Positions 35,331-43,620 are shown, counted from the stretch's first letter. The stretch: 64,000 nucleotides of DNA from Zobellia russellii (GCF_018728565.1 NZ_JACSOI010000010.1:1-64000); one strand, 5' to 3'. The notes: generated from the letters alone by a model not told the origin. Made by a program: numbers and translations.

Positions 35331-36293
35331 TTAGGGCTGAACTTGGTCTGCTATGGTAACATCCTTTACTCTGTATGGTCTTTTCTTCTGTGACTCGTAA
35401 TAGGTACGTATTAATAGTTCCATGACGATACCTATTGTAAAAAGTTGAATACCTGCGAGAATGAACATCATACCAAAAGTCAATAATGGACGTGAACCAA
35501 TGTCTTCTCCCATTCCAAATTTTACTACCAGAAGATAAATGTTTGTAATAATTCCAATTAAAATTAGAACAACACCAAAGATTCCAAAGAAGTGAATTGG
35601 CCTCTGAAAGTACTTTCTTATAAATAAAAGCAGCATAATGTCCGCAACCACCTTAAAGATGCGTTCTAAGCCATATTTAGAGCTACCGGCATGCCTGGCA
35701 TGATGTTTTACCGGAACCTGTTTGATACGGGCTCCTTCAAAATGGGCGAGTAGGGTAATGAACCTGTGCATTTCGCCATACAGATTAAGGTCTTTTGCAA
35801 TATCCTTGGTAAAAACTTTTAAAGCGCAACCATTATCCTTAATATCCAATTTGGCCGTACGACGTATTAATGCATTGGCAATTTTTGATGGAATTTTCTT
35901 AACGAAGGAGTCTTTTCTTTGGGCACGAATACCTGTAACTACATCATAATCGCCATTAACTACATATTCTAGCATAGAGGGAATATCGCTAGGGTCATTC
36001 TGCATATCGCCGTCCATAGTAATGATATACTCTCCCTGAGCATAATCAATACCGGCCGCCAATGCTAAACTTTGACCGTAATTTCTTTTAAGACTAATAA
36101 GATGAACTTTATCATCCTTCATCTCCTTTATAACCTTACGAGTACCGTCAAAAGAAAAATCGTCTATATAAACAATTTGATAATTGTATCCGGCTAAGCT
36201 TTCGTGAATTTTTTTTGTGAGCAGAACAACATTTTCCGACTCGTTAAAAACAGGAATGACAATTGATAAGAGAGATGTGGTAACTAAATCCAT
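35331..36293 (-). CDS. Polyprenyl-phosphate glycosyltransferase (GtrB/ArnC-like GT2)
   Basis: 320 residues from the ATG at 36293; an upstream GTG would add eight. GT2 domain: LSIVIPVFNESENV, DDFSFDGT and the DXD-type MDGDMQNDP. Two C-terminal membrane helices (about 230-300) are diagnostic of enzymes that attach a sugar to undecaprenyl phosphate. It ends 17 bases from the convergent ArnT-like gene and lies 41 bases after meaB. Likely donor supplier for a periplasmic transferase. Confidence 0.9.
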   Translation of the reverse strand: MDLVTTSLLSIVIPVFNESENVVLLTKKIHESLAGYNYQIVYIDDFSFDGTRKVIKEMKDDKVHLISLKRNYGQSLALAAGIDYAQGEYIITMDGDMQNDPSDIPSMLEYVVNGDYDVVTGIRAQRKDSFVKKIPSKIANALIRRTAKLDIKDNGCALKVFTKDIAKDLNLYGEMHRFITLLAHFEGARIKQVPVKHHARHAGSSKYGLERIFKVVADIMLLLFIRKYFQRPIHFFGIFGVVLILIGIITNIYLLVVKFGMGEDIGSRPLLTFGMMFILAGIQLFTIGIVMELLIRTYYESQKKRPYRVKDVTIADQVQP

Positions 36294-36334
36294 TAGGCTA
36301 TAAGAAATTAAGCTCACAAAATTAAGCTAATTAT

Positions 36335-37378
36335 TTAAGAGCGGCTTTTAAAAATTGCTATCAATTGGTCCGCAGCTTGAAAAGGTGAGATTTTTTTGGA
36401 AATTATCTGTTCAATATAGTGGTTTATTTCGTTTGATATTAAGGAGTCTTCAAAAAAATCCGATTTCAGCTTTGCTTCAATAGTTTCGTAGAGCCAGTTT
36501 TTATTCTGTTGTATTCTTTTTTTATTGAAATAGTCCGTTTTTCTACTTTGATAAATATAATTCTCAATATTTTTCCAGACCTCTTTAATACCGGTGTTTT
36601 CCGTTGCGGAGCAGCAAGATACCGTAGGTCTATATCCATTTTCTTTAGGCGGATATAACTGTAAGGCATTTTCAAACTCACTTTTGGCAATAAGTGCTTT
36701 AGGCAGGTTGTCTCCATCGGCTTTATTGATGACAATACCATCTGCCATTTCAATTATCCCTCTTTTAATACCTTGAAGTTCATCGCCTGCACCGGCCAAT
36801 TTTAAAAGTAAAAAGAAGTCTACCATACCGTGTACAGCGGTTTCGCTCTGTCCAACTCCAACAGTTTCTATAAGAATAATGTTAAAACCGGCAGCTTCGC
36901 ACAGAATGATGCTTTCTCTTGTTTTACGGGCTACTCCTCCCAATGAATGTCCAGAAGGTGAGGGGCGGATAAAGGCGTTAGAATCTTTGGTTAAAGATTC
37001 CATTCTAGTTTTATCCCCTAAGATACTACCCTTGCTTTGGCGACTGGTAGGGTCAACCGTAAGTACGGCAACTTTATTTCCTTTGGAAGTTAATAGTTGG
37101 CCAAAAGTTTCGATAAAAGTACTTTTTCCCACACCAGGAACTCCTGTGATACCTATACGTATGCTTTGGATTGGTTTTTGAAGACAAAGGGCAATGACCT
37201 TATTGGCTTCCGTAATATGTTTTTGGTGGTTACTCTCAATTAAGGTGATTGCGCGACTAAGTGCAGTTTTGTCCCCTTGGCAGAGGGCTTCGGCCAGTTT
37301 ATTAGGGTCAATGGTACTTTTCCTTTTTTTCCGAATTTCAGAAATACCTTTTGCATCTATATTTTTATGGTTCTCCAC
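36335..37378 (-). CDS. meaB: Methylmalonyl-CoA mutase-associated GTPase MeaB
   Basis: 347 residues. G3E-family GTPase with Walker A in GITGVPGVGKSTFIETFG, ILIETVGVGQSE (switch and metal region) and INKADGDN (base recognition). It protects and reloads B12-dependent methylmalonyl-CoA mutase. The mutase genes are not in the window, but a PduO-type adenosyltransferase that makes the cofactor lies at 53.4 kb. Two bases separate it from the DUF2911 gene. Confidence 0.94.
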   Translation of the reverse strand: MENHKNIDAKGISEIRKKRKSTIDPNKLAEALCQGDKTALSRAITLIESNHQKHITEANKVIALCLQKPIQSIRIGITGVPGVGKSTFIETFGQLLTSKGNKVAVLTVDPTSRQSKGSILGDKTRMESLTKDSNAFIRPSPSGHSLGGVARKTRESIILCEAAGFNIILIETVGVGQSETAVHGMVDFFLLLKLAGAGDELQGIKRGIIEMADGIVINKADGDNLPKALIAKSEFENALQLYPPKENGYRPTVSCCSATENTGIKEVWKNIENYIYQSRKTDYFNKKRIQQNKNWLYETIEAKLKSDFFEDSLISNEINHYIEQIISKKISPFQAADQLIAIFKSRS

Positions 37379-37380
37379 AC

Positions 37381-37941
37381 TTATTTACTAATAGGTACCT
37401 TAACTAGTGTTTTATCCCACATGATGCGCATATAGAGCTGTCCTGTATTATCAAAGTCTATAGTAAAATGCTCTACGGTTTCCGCTAATTGTTCGGTTGG
37501 GATTTCAATTTCGATAACATCTTCTTCCAGAATACGTGTAGTTTCTTTGCCTCCACTTAATATACTCACCCCCCAGTCAGGTATATTTTTGTTGAATATT
37601 ACCGACCACGTTTGCCTACCAGGTCTTGTCCATAGAGAATAAACCCCAGAAGAAAGGTTTTTACCGTCAATTTTAATATCCGATGCAGTAGAAAATGTAG
37701 TGGGCTCATTTGCTCCCGTACGCCAAACTACATCATAGGGCACGAGCTCGCCAAATATAATTCTATTCTTTTTAGAAGGGCTAGAATAGTTTACGGACAA
37801 ATCCATTCCGTTATTTGTGTATACGGCCGTCTTTTCCGGACTATGCTTTTTGGTCTGTATTCTCATGTAGGGTCCAACAACAAAAAAGAATAAAAGACCT
37901 ACTATAGCAAATACGATAAGAATCCATTTTGTAAATTTCAT
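37381..37941 (-). CDS. DUF2911 family membrane-anchored protein
   Basis: 186 residues. An N-terminal hydrophobic helix (WILIVFAIVGLLFFFVVGPYM) anchors a periplasmic beta-rich domain with WRTGANEPTTF and SGVYSLWTRPGRQTWSVIFNK, the DUF2911 signature. Function unknown. Upstream of meaB with a two-base gap, though the products work in different compartments. Confidence 0.85.
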   Translation of the reverse strand: MKFTKWILIVFAIVGLLFFFVVGPYMRIQTKKHSPEKTAVYTNNGMDLSVNYSSPSKKNRIIFGELVPYDVVWRTGANEPTTFSTASDIKIDGKNLSSGVYSLWTRPGRQTWSVIFNKNIPDWGVSILSGGKETTRILEEDVIEIEIPTEQLAETVEHFTIDFDNTGQLYMRIMWDKTLVKVPISK

Positions 37942-38095
37942 TGTAACGGCATTTGTTACCCCAAGTTACGAATTAGGGGTGTAATCCATTCTTTTTTTAA
38001 CCGTAAAGATGCTTTTCACATTAATTTAATAATCCATTTTATTTTTTCACAAATTCATAGCTTAACTTCATGAAGTAATCATAAACTTATACGTA

Positions 38096-38521
38096 ATGAA
38101 AACTATTTTTAAAGCGGAAGCAACGAATACAGGAGGTAGAGCAGGTCATGTGAAAAGTGATGACGGAGCTGTAGATTTAGATATAAAAATGCCAGGTGCG
38201 GACGGAAAAACGGACGGTAAATCTACAAACCCCGAACAGCTCTTTGCTGCGGCATATTCCACATGTTTTGCCGGGGCACTTCAGGCAGTTGCCAAAGAAC
38301 AAGGTGTAGAGGATCTTGGAGATTTTAGCGTAACGGCTATTATTGGTTTTAACAAGGACGAGGACGGTTTTTTCATAGATGCCACTCTAGACTGTTTATT
38401 ACCAACTGTAGATAAGCAAAAAGGCGAGGAGTTAATCAATGCTGCGCATGAAATATGCCCTTATAGTAAGGCTACAAGGGACAATATTACCGTAGAACTT
38501 AATTTAATGGTTGAAGCATAA
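38096..38521 (+). CDS. ohr: Organic hydroperoxide resistance protein (Ohr/OsmC family)
   Basis: 141 residues. The two redox cysteines are present in AYSTCFAGAL and EICPYSKATR, and the N-terminal GGRAGHVKSDDGAVDL matches Ohr rather than OsmC. It reduces fatty-acid and other organic peroxides using lipoylated or small thiols. Single gene with its own terminator; no OhrR regulator adjacent. Confidence 0.93.
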   Translation: MKTIFKAEATNTGGRAGHVKSDDGAVDLDIKMPGADGKTDGKSTNPEQLFAAAYSTCFAGALQAVAKEQGVEDLGDFSVTAIIGFNKDEDGFFIDATLDCLLPTVDKQKGEELINAAHEICPYSKATRDNITVELNLMVEA

Positions 38522-38538
38522 TTGTCAAGACTAAATGT

Positions 38539-38577
38539 AAAAGCCCTGAAAATTTTAATTTTTAGGGCTTTTTTTAT
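38539..38577 (+). terminator. Terminator after ohr
   Basis: AAAGCCCT pairs with AGGGCTTT with an A/T-rich extended stem between, then seven T. It overlaps the end of galM on the other strand and may work both ways. Confidence 0.85.
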
Positions 38578-38578
38578 G

Positions 38579-39484
38579 CTATTGAACCGAAAAATGATAT
38601 TTGGATATATTTTGATATTTCTCACCAGGTCTTAATACCGAACTTGGGAAGTTAGGTTGATTGGGGGCATCTGGAAAGTTCTGAGTTTCAAAACAGATTC
38701 CCGGAAACTCTGGAGGCGTATAAACAATAAGCGCTGGTTGGTTGGTTTGCACTGTCATTGTAATTCCTGATCTTTTAGATCTAACGCGGGCGGCCAGATT
38801 AGTTTTAGGGTGAATGGCAAAGGGAATATCCAATAATGAGTTACCTATGGGCCTTTCTTCAAGAAAGTTATAGGGAGTTCCTTTAACGGACACAAATTTT
38901 CCGGTGGGTAACTGATCTTGGTTAGATTCGGTAAAGTGCGTGCAGTTCATCTGTAATAAATGATCTGCTATGCTATCTCCATAATCTAATTTAAAGTACG
39001 AATGATTAGTGAGGTTAAGCACTGTGGTACGGTCTGTTTCCGCTTTATGTTCTATAACCAATGCACTGTCTACTATTTTATAAGTAACCGTTACTTTTAA
39101 GTTTCCAGGATATCCTTCCTCTAAATGCCCACTAGTGTATGAAAGTTTTACAAAAGGTTCCGGGCCGTTATTGACTTCTTCAAACTTCCAGGTTTTCTGG
39201 GCAAAACCTTGCTTCCCTCCGTGTAAATGGATTCCATTAATATTATGTAACGGATATTTTTCTCGGTCTAAGGTAAATCCGCCGTTAGAAATTCTTCCGG
39301 CATATCTACCTACACAAGCTCCTAGGCATTTCTTATCGTTTTTATATGCACTGGGGTAGTTAAAGCCAACCACAACATTTGTATAGTTGCCATCATCGCC
39401 TTTTACCAATAATTTCTGAATAACAGCACCGTAATCCAAGACAATTAAGATGATGTTTTTTGTCTGTATTGTAACCTGTTTCAA
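38579..39484 (-). CDS. galM: Aldose 1-epimerase (galactose mutarotase)
   Basis: 301 residues. HLHGGKQGF, NLTNHSYFKLDYG (catalytic His) and GICFETQNFPDAPN (catalytic Glu) are the family motifs. Interconverts alpha and beta anomers of hexoses. It starts at TTG (39484); an in-frame TAG lies two codons upstream. No signal peptide. No sugar genes adjoin it. Confidence 0.93.
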   Translation of the reverse strand: MKQVTIQTKNIILIVLDYGAVIQKLLVKGDDGNYTNVVVGFNYPSAYKNDKKCLGACVGRYAGRISNGGFTLDREKYPLHNINGIHLHGGKQGFAQKTWKFEEVNNGPEPFVKLSYTSGHLEEGYPGNLKVTVTYKIVDSALVIEHKAETDRTTVLNLTNHSYFKLDYGDSIADHLLQMNCTHFTESNQDQLPTGKFVSVKGTPYNFLEERPIGNSLLDIPFAIHPKTNLAARVRSKRSGITMTVQTNQPALIVYTPPEFPGICFETQNFPDAPNQPNFPSSVLRPGEKYQNISKYHFSVQ

Positions 39485-39506
39485 ATGTCTCTAATTAAAA
39501 TTATTG

Positions 39507-39514
39507 CAAAATTA
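39507..39514 (-). promoter_or_regulatory. Candidate -7 box for galM
   Basis: TAATTTTG on the minus strand is an exact TAnnTTTG match and ends about 22 bases before the TTG start. No clear -33 element. Confidence 0.4.
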
Positions 39515-39669
39515 TGTGTTTTTTAGAACACAGGGGTATACTTTGACGCTTATAATAGTATAAGTTTAAAATAGATATTGAAACCGTTCAATTTTTTTGA
39601 TTTTGGCAATTGGAACAGGATGGTTAAGAATAGATAAAATTAGGTGGATTATAAAACAAAACTTAGGTC

Positions 39670-40353
39670 TTAATGGGCATCTTCCTTTAAATATTCTTTG
39701 AAATTTGCTTTAAACCGATTTAATCTTGGAATGGATACATTGGTGATGTACGAGTTGTTAGGATGCTTTTTTTCATAATCTTGGTGATAATCTTCGGCAT
39801 CATAAAACTTGGTGAATTGGGTTACTTCTGTTGTAATTGGAGCACCTTCATAAACATTTTGGTCTGTCAGAGCCTTTATGTAACCTTCAATAATCTGTTT
39901 TTCTTTTTCATTTTTATAAAATGCAACAGAGCGGTATTGAGCACCACGGTCGGGTCCTTGTCTGTTTAGGGTGGTAGGGTCATGGGAGCCAAAAAAAACC
40001 TGTACTAGAGCGGTAAATGAAATAACTTTTGGGTCATAATAAATTTTAACGGCCTCTGCGTGACTTGTCATTCCTCCACCAACTTGCTCATAAGTTGGAT
40101 TCTTTTCGGTACCACCTGAATATCCGGAAACAACTTCTTTAACCCCTTTTACACTTTCGAAAATGGCTTCTACACACCAAAAACAGCCACTTGCGAAATA
40201 AGCAGTTTCAAACTTTTCTAAATCTTGGTTTGTTGGTTTTACAATTTCTTTTTCAACCGTTGACTCCATAGTGGTTTTTTTCTTCTCAACATGTGATTGA
40301 CAAGAGGTGACTATTAATAGGGATATAGTTGAGATTATAGATTTAAAAATCAT
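39670..40353 (-). CDS. msrA: Peptide-methionine (S)-S-oxide reductase, lipoprotein
   Basis: 227 residues. Lipoprotein signal (LLIVTSCQSH, Cys18), so an envelope enzyme. Catalytic GCFWCVEAIF with Cys57, and SGYSGGTEKNPTYEQV, the MsrA core. Repairs oxidised methionine in surface or periplasmic proteins. Single gene on the minus strand. Confidence 0.95.
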   Translation of the reverse strand: MIFKSIISTISLLIVTSCQSHVEKKKTTMESTVEKEIVKPTNQDLEKFETAYFASGCFWCVEAIFESVKGVKEVVSGYSGGTEKNPTYEQVGGGMTSHAEAVKIYYDPKVISFTALVQVFFGSHDPTTLNRQGPDRGAQYRSVAFYKNEKEKQIIEGYIKALTDQNVYEGAPITTEVTQFTKFYDAEDYHQDYEKKHPNNSYITNVSIPRLNRFKANFKEYLKEDAH

Positions 40354-40411
40354 TTTTCTGTTTTTTATGGAATTAGTATAAAATAGATACGTTTCCTTAC
40401 TGACAAAGGTT

Positions 40412-40455
40412 CAAAAAAAATAGGTCTTCAAGGAATATTTCCCGAAGACCTATAA
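40412..40455 (-). terminator. Terminator after the malectin lipoprotein gene
   Basis: On the minus strand ATAGGTCTTC pairs with GAAGACCTAT and is followed by a run of eight T. Confidence 0.9.
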
Positions 40456-40478
40456 TTTTATAGCTAAAGCTTTTGTTC

Positions 40479-41492
40479 TTAAGAACCGATAGTTCCTGTA
40501 CCAAAGACTTCTATTGCAGATATTTTTGGTTTGTTAACAGTGGCCTCCAACATGATATTTAATTCACCATCGGTAACTTCAATATCGTACATTTTACTTC
40601 CGGCAGACGCAGCTCCGTGCTCTTTGAATAAATCATAGCCTGTAAAGATTTCTTTATCTTCCATTAGGATATTAAAAATTCTGCTTCCTTCTCCTCCTTC
40701 AAACCCTTGTGGGTTCTCAACTCCCCAGTAGATTTCCGCAAAATAAAGCTTTACTGTATATGTACCGTTCGTAACCGGTATATCATATGAGGTAGGCCCT
40801 TTGAACATTGGTCCATCTGCAGAAACTCTTTCAGTGAGGTAAATGGCATCCATTTCTGTGTTATCTATTTCAGTAACGAAAGGATTAGTAAACACTTCAC
40901 TATTCTCACCAAAATATTGATCCTCTAAAAAGGTGATATCTCCAAAAGTTACTTCTGGACCACCACAATTAATTCTAAGAAGAGTAGGTCCAGCTGGTTC
41001 AGTTGACTGCTCCGCTTCCTGTGCAGGATTAGATTCATCAGGATTAAAGGTAATATCCACTGTGCTAGTGATGGCTACATCGTCTAATTTTCCAGATACA
41101 GTAATGGTTTCTTCAACATCGCCACTAACTGTAGCGGTATAAGTTCCATCAGCGTTATCCGTAACTTCAGAAACAGTAGAAGAGCCAGTAGCCGATAGTA
41201 CAACGGTGCCTCCGCTTTTGGTCAGTTTTTTTCCATCGGAATCTGCTAATGTAACAGTTACTGTAGATGTACTGATACCATTTGCATGGGCTGCTGCAGT
41301 AGCATCTATAACTGTATTCTCATTTGTTGGGTCGGCAACTTGTTCTGGCTCTGGTTCCGGATCCGGATCTGGGTCAGGCTTTTGTTCGGTATCAGTTCCA
41401 CCATCATCGCTACTACATGCTACGGGTACCATAATGAATGATACGAACAAAGCTGATAGTAACAACCATCTTGTAATTAAATTACGTCTCAT
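40479..41492 (-). CDS. Surface lipoprotein with Ig-like and malectin domains
   Basis: 337 residues. Lipoprotein signal ending VACSSDDGG (Cys about 26), a DPDPDPEPEPE spacer, then an invasin/bacterial Ig-like domain (about 60-150: STVTVTLADSDGKKLTKSGG, DGTYTATVSG) and a malectin-type domain (about 170-335: LLRINCGGPEV, GTYTVKLYFAEIYW, SRIFNILMEDKEIF). Malectin domains bind di- or oligosaccharides. This suggests a carbohydrate-binding surface protein without a catalytic domain. It has its own terminator and a plausible promoter. Confidence 0.88.
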   Translation of the reverse strand: MRRNLITRWLLLSALFVSFIMVPVACSSDDGGTDTEQKPDPDPDPEPEPEQVADPTNENTVIDATAAAHANGISTSTVTVTLADSDGKKLTKSGGTVVLSATGSSTVSEVTDNADGTYTATVSGDVEETITVSGKLDDVAITSTVDITFNPDESNPAQEAEQSTEPAGPTLLRINCGGPEVTFGDITFLEDQYFGENSEVFTNPFVTEIDNTEMDAIYLTERVSADGPMFKGPTSYDIPVTNGTYTVKLYFAEIYWGVENPQGFEGGEGSRIFNILMEDKEIFTGYDLFKEHGAASAGSKMYDIEVTDGELNIMLEATVNKPKISAIEVFGTGTIGS

Positions 41493-41539
41493 AATTCAGT
41501 GATTTTAAATTAATCCATTTTCTTTTTCAAAAGAGGGTG

Positions 41540-41569
41540 CAAATTATATATTTAGGAGTATCGTTCCAA
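41540..41569 (-). promoter_or_regulatory. Candidate promoter for the malectin lipoprotein
   Basis: On the minus strand TTG, an 18-base spacer and TATAATTTG approximate the Bacteroidota -33/-7 pattern; the -7 box has one base too few between TA and TTTG. Confidence 0.35.
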
Positions 41570-41604
41570 TAATATTAACTAATAATCGACAAAAGTTGTG
41601 TGTT

Positions 41605-41623
41605 GATCGTTCGCTCAACGATC
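41605..41623. promoter_or_regulatory. Inverted repeat upstream of the malectin gene
   Basis: GATCGTT and AACGATC flank CGCTC. It lies about 35 bases upstream of the candidate -33 element and may be an operator. Function inferred from position only. Confidence 0.35.
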
Positions 41624-41684
41624 TGTTTGTAGGATAAATATTATTTTTTTAAATGTTTCTGTTCTCTATAGGTGCTGATTTATA

Positions 41685-41703
41685 CCTTGGTCATTCCAAG
41701 GTT
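41685..41703. promoter_or_regulatory. Inverted repeat in the same long gap
   Basis: ACCTTGG and CCAAGGT flank TCATT. No T run follows, so it is not an obvious terminator. Apart from these two inverted repeats, the candidate promoter and the leader beginning at 41821, I see nothing else in the 502-base gap 41493-41994. Confidence 0.35.
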
Positions 41704-41820
41704 TATCTCTATAAATTATAAAAACAGTAAATAACAATTTCAAAATCTAGCTTCTAACTGATATTTTTCTCTCAATAACTAGTTGGTAAACTTTTCTTGG
41801 TCAATAATTTCATCCTCAAT

Positions 41821-41994
41821 CCGATTAAACACACATTGATTCGGTAAAGTGTTTTTTAGCTCGATTACGTTCACCGATGGTTTTTTACACTTGAACCGAA
41901 GTTGTGCAGATAACCGAAAATACGAGGTTTTTCAGCGAATGGAACCTCGGTATAATGGGGCCTGTGGCGTTTTATTTATATAAACGCCCAAGTC
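41821..41994 (+). promoter_or_regulatory. Conserved structured leader, copy 1
   Basis: A 174-base block shared without indels with 42715-42888 (ten substitutions). TTCGGT-A-AAGTGT (41840-41852) can pair with ACACTT-GA-ACCGAA (41887-41900) as a 12-bp stem. CGAGGTT pairs with AACCTCG further on. GGCGTTT (41966-41972) pairs with AAACGCC (41982-41988), six bases before the ATG. It may be a structured 5' UTR controlling translation, or may include the promoter; I find no clear TAnnTTTG inside it. Confidence 0.6.
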
Positions 41995-42234
41995 ATGAAA
42001 ACTATCGCAACTTTAATTTTTGTTCTTTTTATCGGAGTAACTGCTCAAGCACAAACTGCAACCGAAGAGGTTAAAGTTGCTACTGTTGAAATGAGTATCG
42101 TTACCGAAACTTCTACCGAAAAGGTTAACTTTGAGAACACAGTAGAAGTGGCACGTTTATACAAGAGAAACAACGCTAGAGTAACTAAAGCGCTTTCTTT
42201 CACTACAAAAAGAAACAAAGCTAAGATGGCTTAA
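41995..42234 (+). CDS. 79-residue secreted basic peptide, copy 1
   Basis: A small exported protein: signal peptide MKTIATLIFVLFIGVTAQAQ, an acidic/Thr-rich middle and a basic C-terminal half (ARLYKRNNARVTKALSFTTK). Mature part about 59 residues, without cysteine. Small proteins with this RVxKALxFTTKRxKAKMA-like tail occur in Flavobacteriia; function unknown to me. The nearly identical gene at 42889 and the shared leader show that it is a real gene. No downstream T-rich terminator is clear. Confidence 0.82.
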   Translation: MKTIATLIFVLFIGVTAQAQTATEEVKVATVEMSIVTETSTEKVNFENTVEVARLYKRNNARVTKALSFTTKRNKAKMA

Positions 42235-42714
42235 TCGTTGTTTTTTTAATTTGAACTTATCTTTTAAGAAAAGTACTTATATATTTTAAGGTTTCATTTT
42301 AGTAGTTAGGATCTATAAAGTTGTAACATAGTACTTATTTCAACCCCCCAGGCTACTTAATATATGTTGTTCATTAGCATTAGTCCGTATTATATGTTGT
42401 AATGCATTAATGTCTCTAGATAACTTATCATTTTTTCTAGCTAGAATACAAGCAGTTGACATAGTTGATTGGAATCATCTTCTATATATAGCAACAAATT
42501 ATTAGTACAACTCTGGGTTTACTTCATCTATTCTTTCAAAAGAAAATAGAACTGATCAATTTATTATTTATTAAATGAAACAATTCTACTATTGTTGTTA
42601 TTCTTGATTCGGGATTTTATAGGTAATAAATGTAATGATGATATATAAATGGATTAAAAGTATTGCAAAAGATGAATTAGGATGATTTTTGCTTGAAGAA
42701 GAACACCTCTTTTT
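42235..42714. other. Spacer between the duplicated genes, no gene seen
   Basis: 480 A/T-rich bases between copy 1 and the leader of copy 2. It has no similarity to the duplicated units that I can see, no convincing reading frame, and no clear hairpin with a T run. Confidence 0.6.
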
Positions 42715-42888
42715 CGGATTAAATACACATTGATTCGGTAAAGTGTTTTTTGGTCCGATTACGTTCACCGATGGTTTTTTACACTTGAGCCGAAGTTGTG
42801 CAGATAACCGAAAATACAAGGTTTTTCGGCGAACGGAACCTCGGTAGAATGGGGCCTGTGGCGTTTTATTTATATAAACGCCCAAGTC
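42715..42888 (+). promoter_or_regulatory. Conserved structured leader, copy 2
   Basis: Aligns with 41821-41994 at a constant offset of 894. The long stem is kept: TTCGGT-A-AAGTGT (42734-42746) with ACACTT-GA-GCCGAA (42781-42794), where an A-to-G change makes a G-U pair instead of breaking the stem. The GGCGTTT/AAACGCC hairpin before the ATG is unchanged. The middle hairpin has one A-C mismatch here. Confidence 0.6.
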
Positions 42889-43128
42889 ATGAAAACTATC
42901 GCAACTTTAATTTTTGTTCTTTTTATCGGAGTAACTGCTCAAGCACAAACAGCAACCGAAGAGGTTAAAGTTGCTACTGTTGAAATGAGTATCGTTACCG
43001 AAATTTCTATCGAAGAGGTTAACTTTGAGAAAGCAGTAGAAGTGGCACGTTTATACAAGAGAAACAACGCTAGAGTAACTAAAGCGCTTTCTTTCACTAC
43101 AAAAAGAAACAAAGCTAAGATGGCTTAA
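42889..43128 (+). CDS. 79-residue secreted basic peptide, copy 2
   Basis: Differs from copy 1 by six bases, five of which change amino acids: Thr39 to Ile, Thr41 to Ile, Lys43 to Glu, Asn48 to Lys and Thr49 to Ala. The signal peptide and the basic C-terminal tail are identical. Tandem duplicate including the leader. Function unknown. Confidence 0.82.
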   Translation: MKTIATLIFVLFIGVTAQAQTATEEVKVATVEMSIVTEISIEEVNFEKAVEVARLYKRNNARVTKALSFTTKRNKAKMA

Positions 43129-43509
43129 TAGATACGTATTCCATTTTATTATAAAATGGTCTTAATTTAATGTATTATAACGATTTATATGTGATAATGA
43201 ATGTTCTGTGATTATATTTAGATTACCCCCGAATTTTAGATGTTAAATCTTTTTAATCTTGCCGTTGCCCTAAGACCTAGGAATGCTTGGTTTACTAAAA
43301 GCAATTGTCAATGTTAAAAATTACATTTCTTTAATGGGTCTTGTTTTGGTTTATAGCTCTAATAATATTAAGGTTACTAAGAAAATTAAAACTAGTACCT
43401 GCTATCTAACAGGGTGTATTCTAAGAGGCAAAATCATCAGTAAACAACATTTAATGTGTTACTCACAAGGATATAAATCTATTTAGAGTATAATTTTAAA
43501 ACGATTGCT
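43129..43509. other. Intergenic region with one hairpin
   Basis: Directly after copy 2, CCATTTTAT at 43141 and ATAAAATGG ending at 43159 form a 9-bp hairpin without a T tract, perhaps protecting the 3' end of the message. The rest is A/T-rich. A 67-codon frame at 43283-43486 lacks signals of a real gene. Confidence 0.5.
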
Positions 43510-43620
43510 ATGATGTTATTTGTTTTTTTAACAGCTATTGCCTTAATTTTTAGCCATGTAGTATTGTTTCCAAAGACTAAAGGAATACTACGCTCTTTAA
43601 AATCTCCAGTAAAGAAATAG
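43510..43620 (+). CDS. Possible 36-residue single-span membrane protein
   Basis: Reads MMLFVFLTAIALIFSHVVLF, then PKTKGILRSLKSPVKK and TAG. A hydrophobic helix followed by a basic tail is the usual build of small inner-membrane proteins with a cytoplasmic C-end. TATAATTTTAA lies upstream as a poor -7 candidate. Convergent with the sensor kinase at 43641. Support is composition only. Confidence 0.4.
   Translation: MMLFVFLTAIALIFSHVVLFPKTKGILRSLKSPVKK

Noticed and set aside
42598-42885. 95-codon minus-strand frame across the leader of peptide copy 2
   Set aside because: It lies over the conserved leader. The matching region in copy 1 does not support a shared protein, and substitutions fit RNA pairing better than codons.
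43283-43486. 67-codon plus-strand frame
   Set aside because: No signal, domain or promoter, and its composition follows the A/T-rich intergenic DNA. Left as intergenic.
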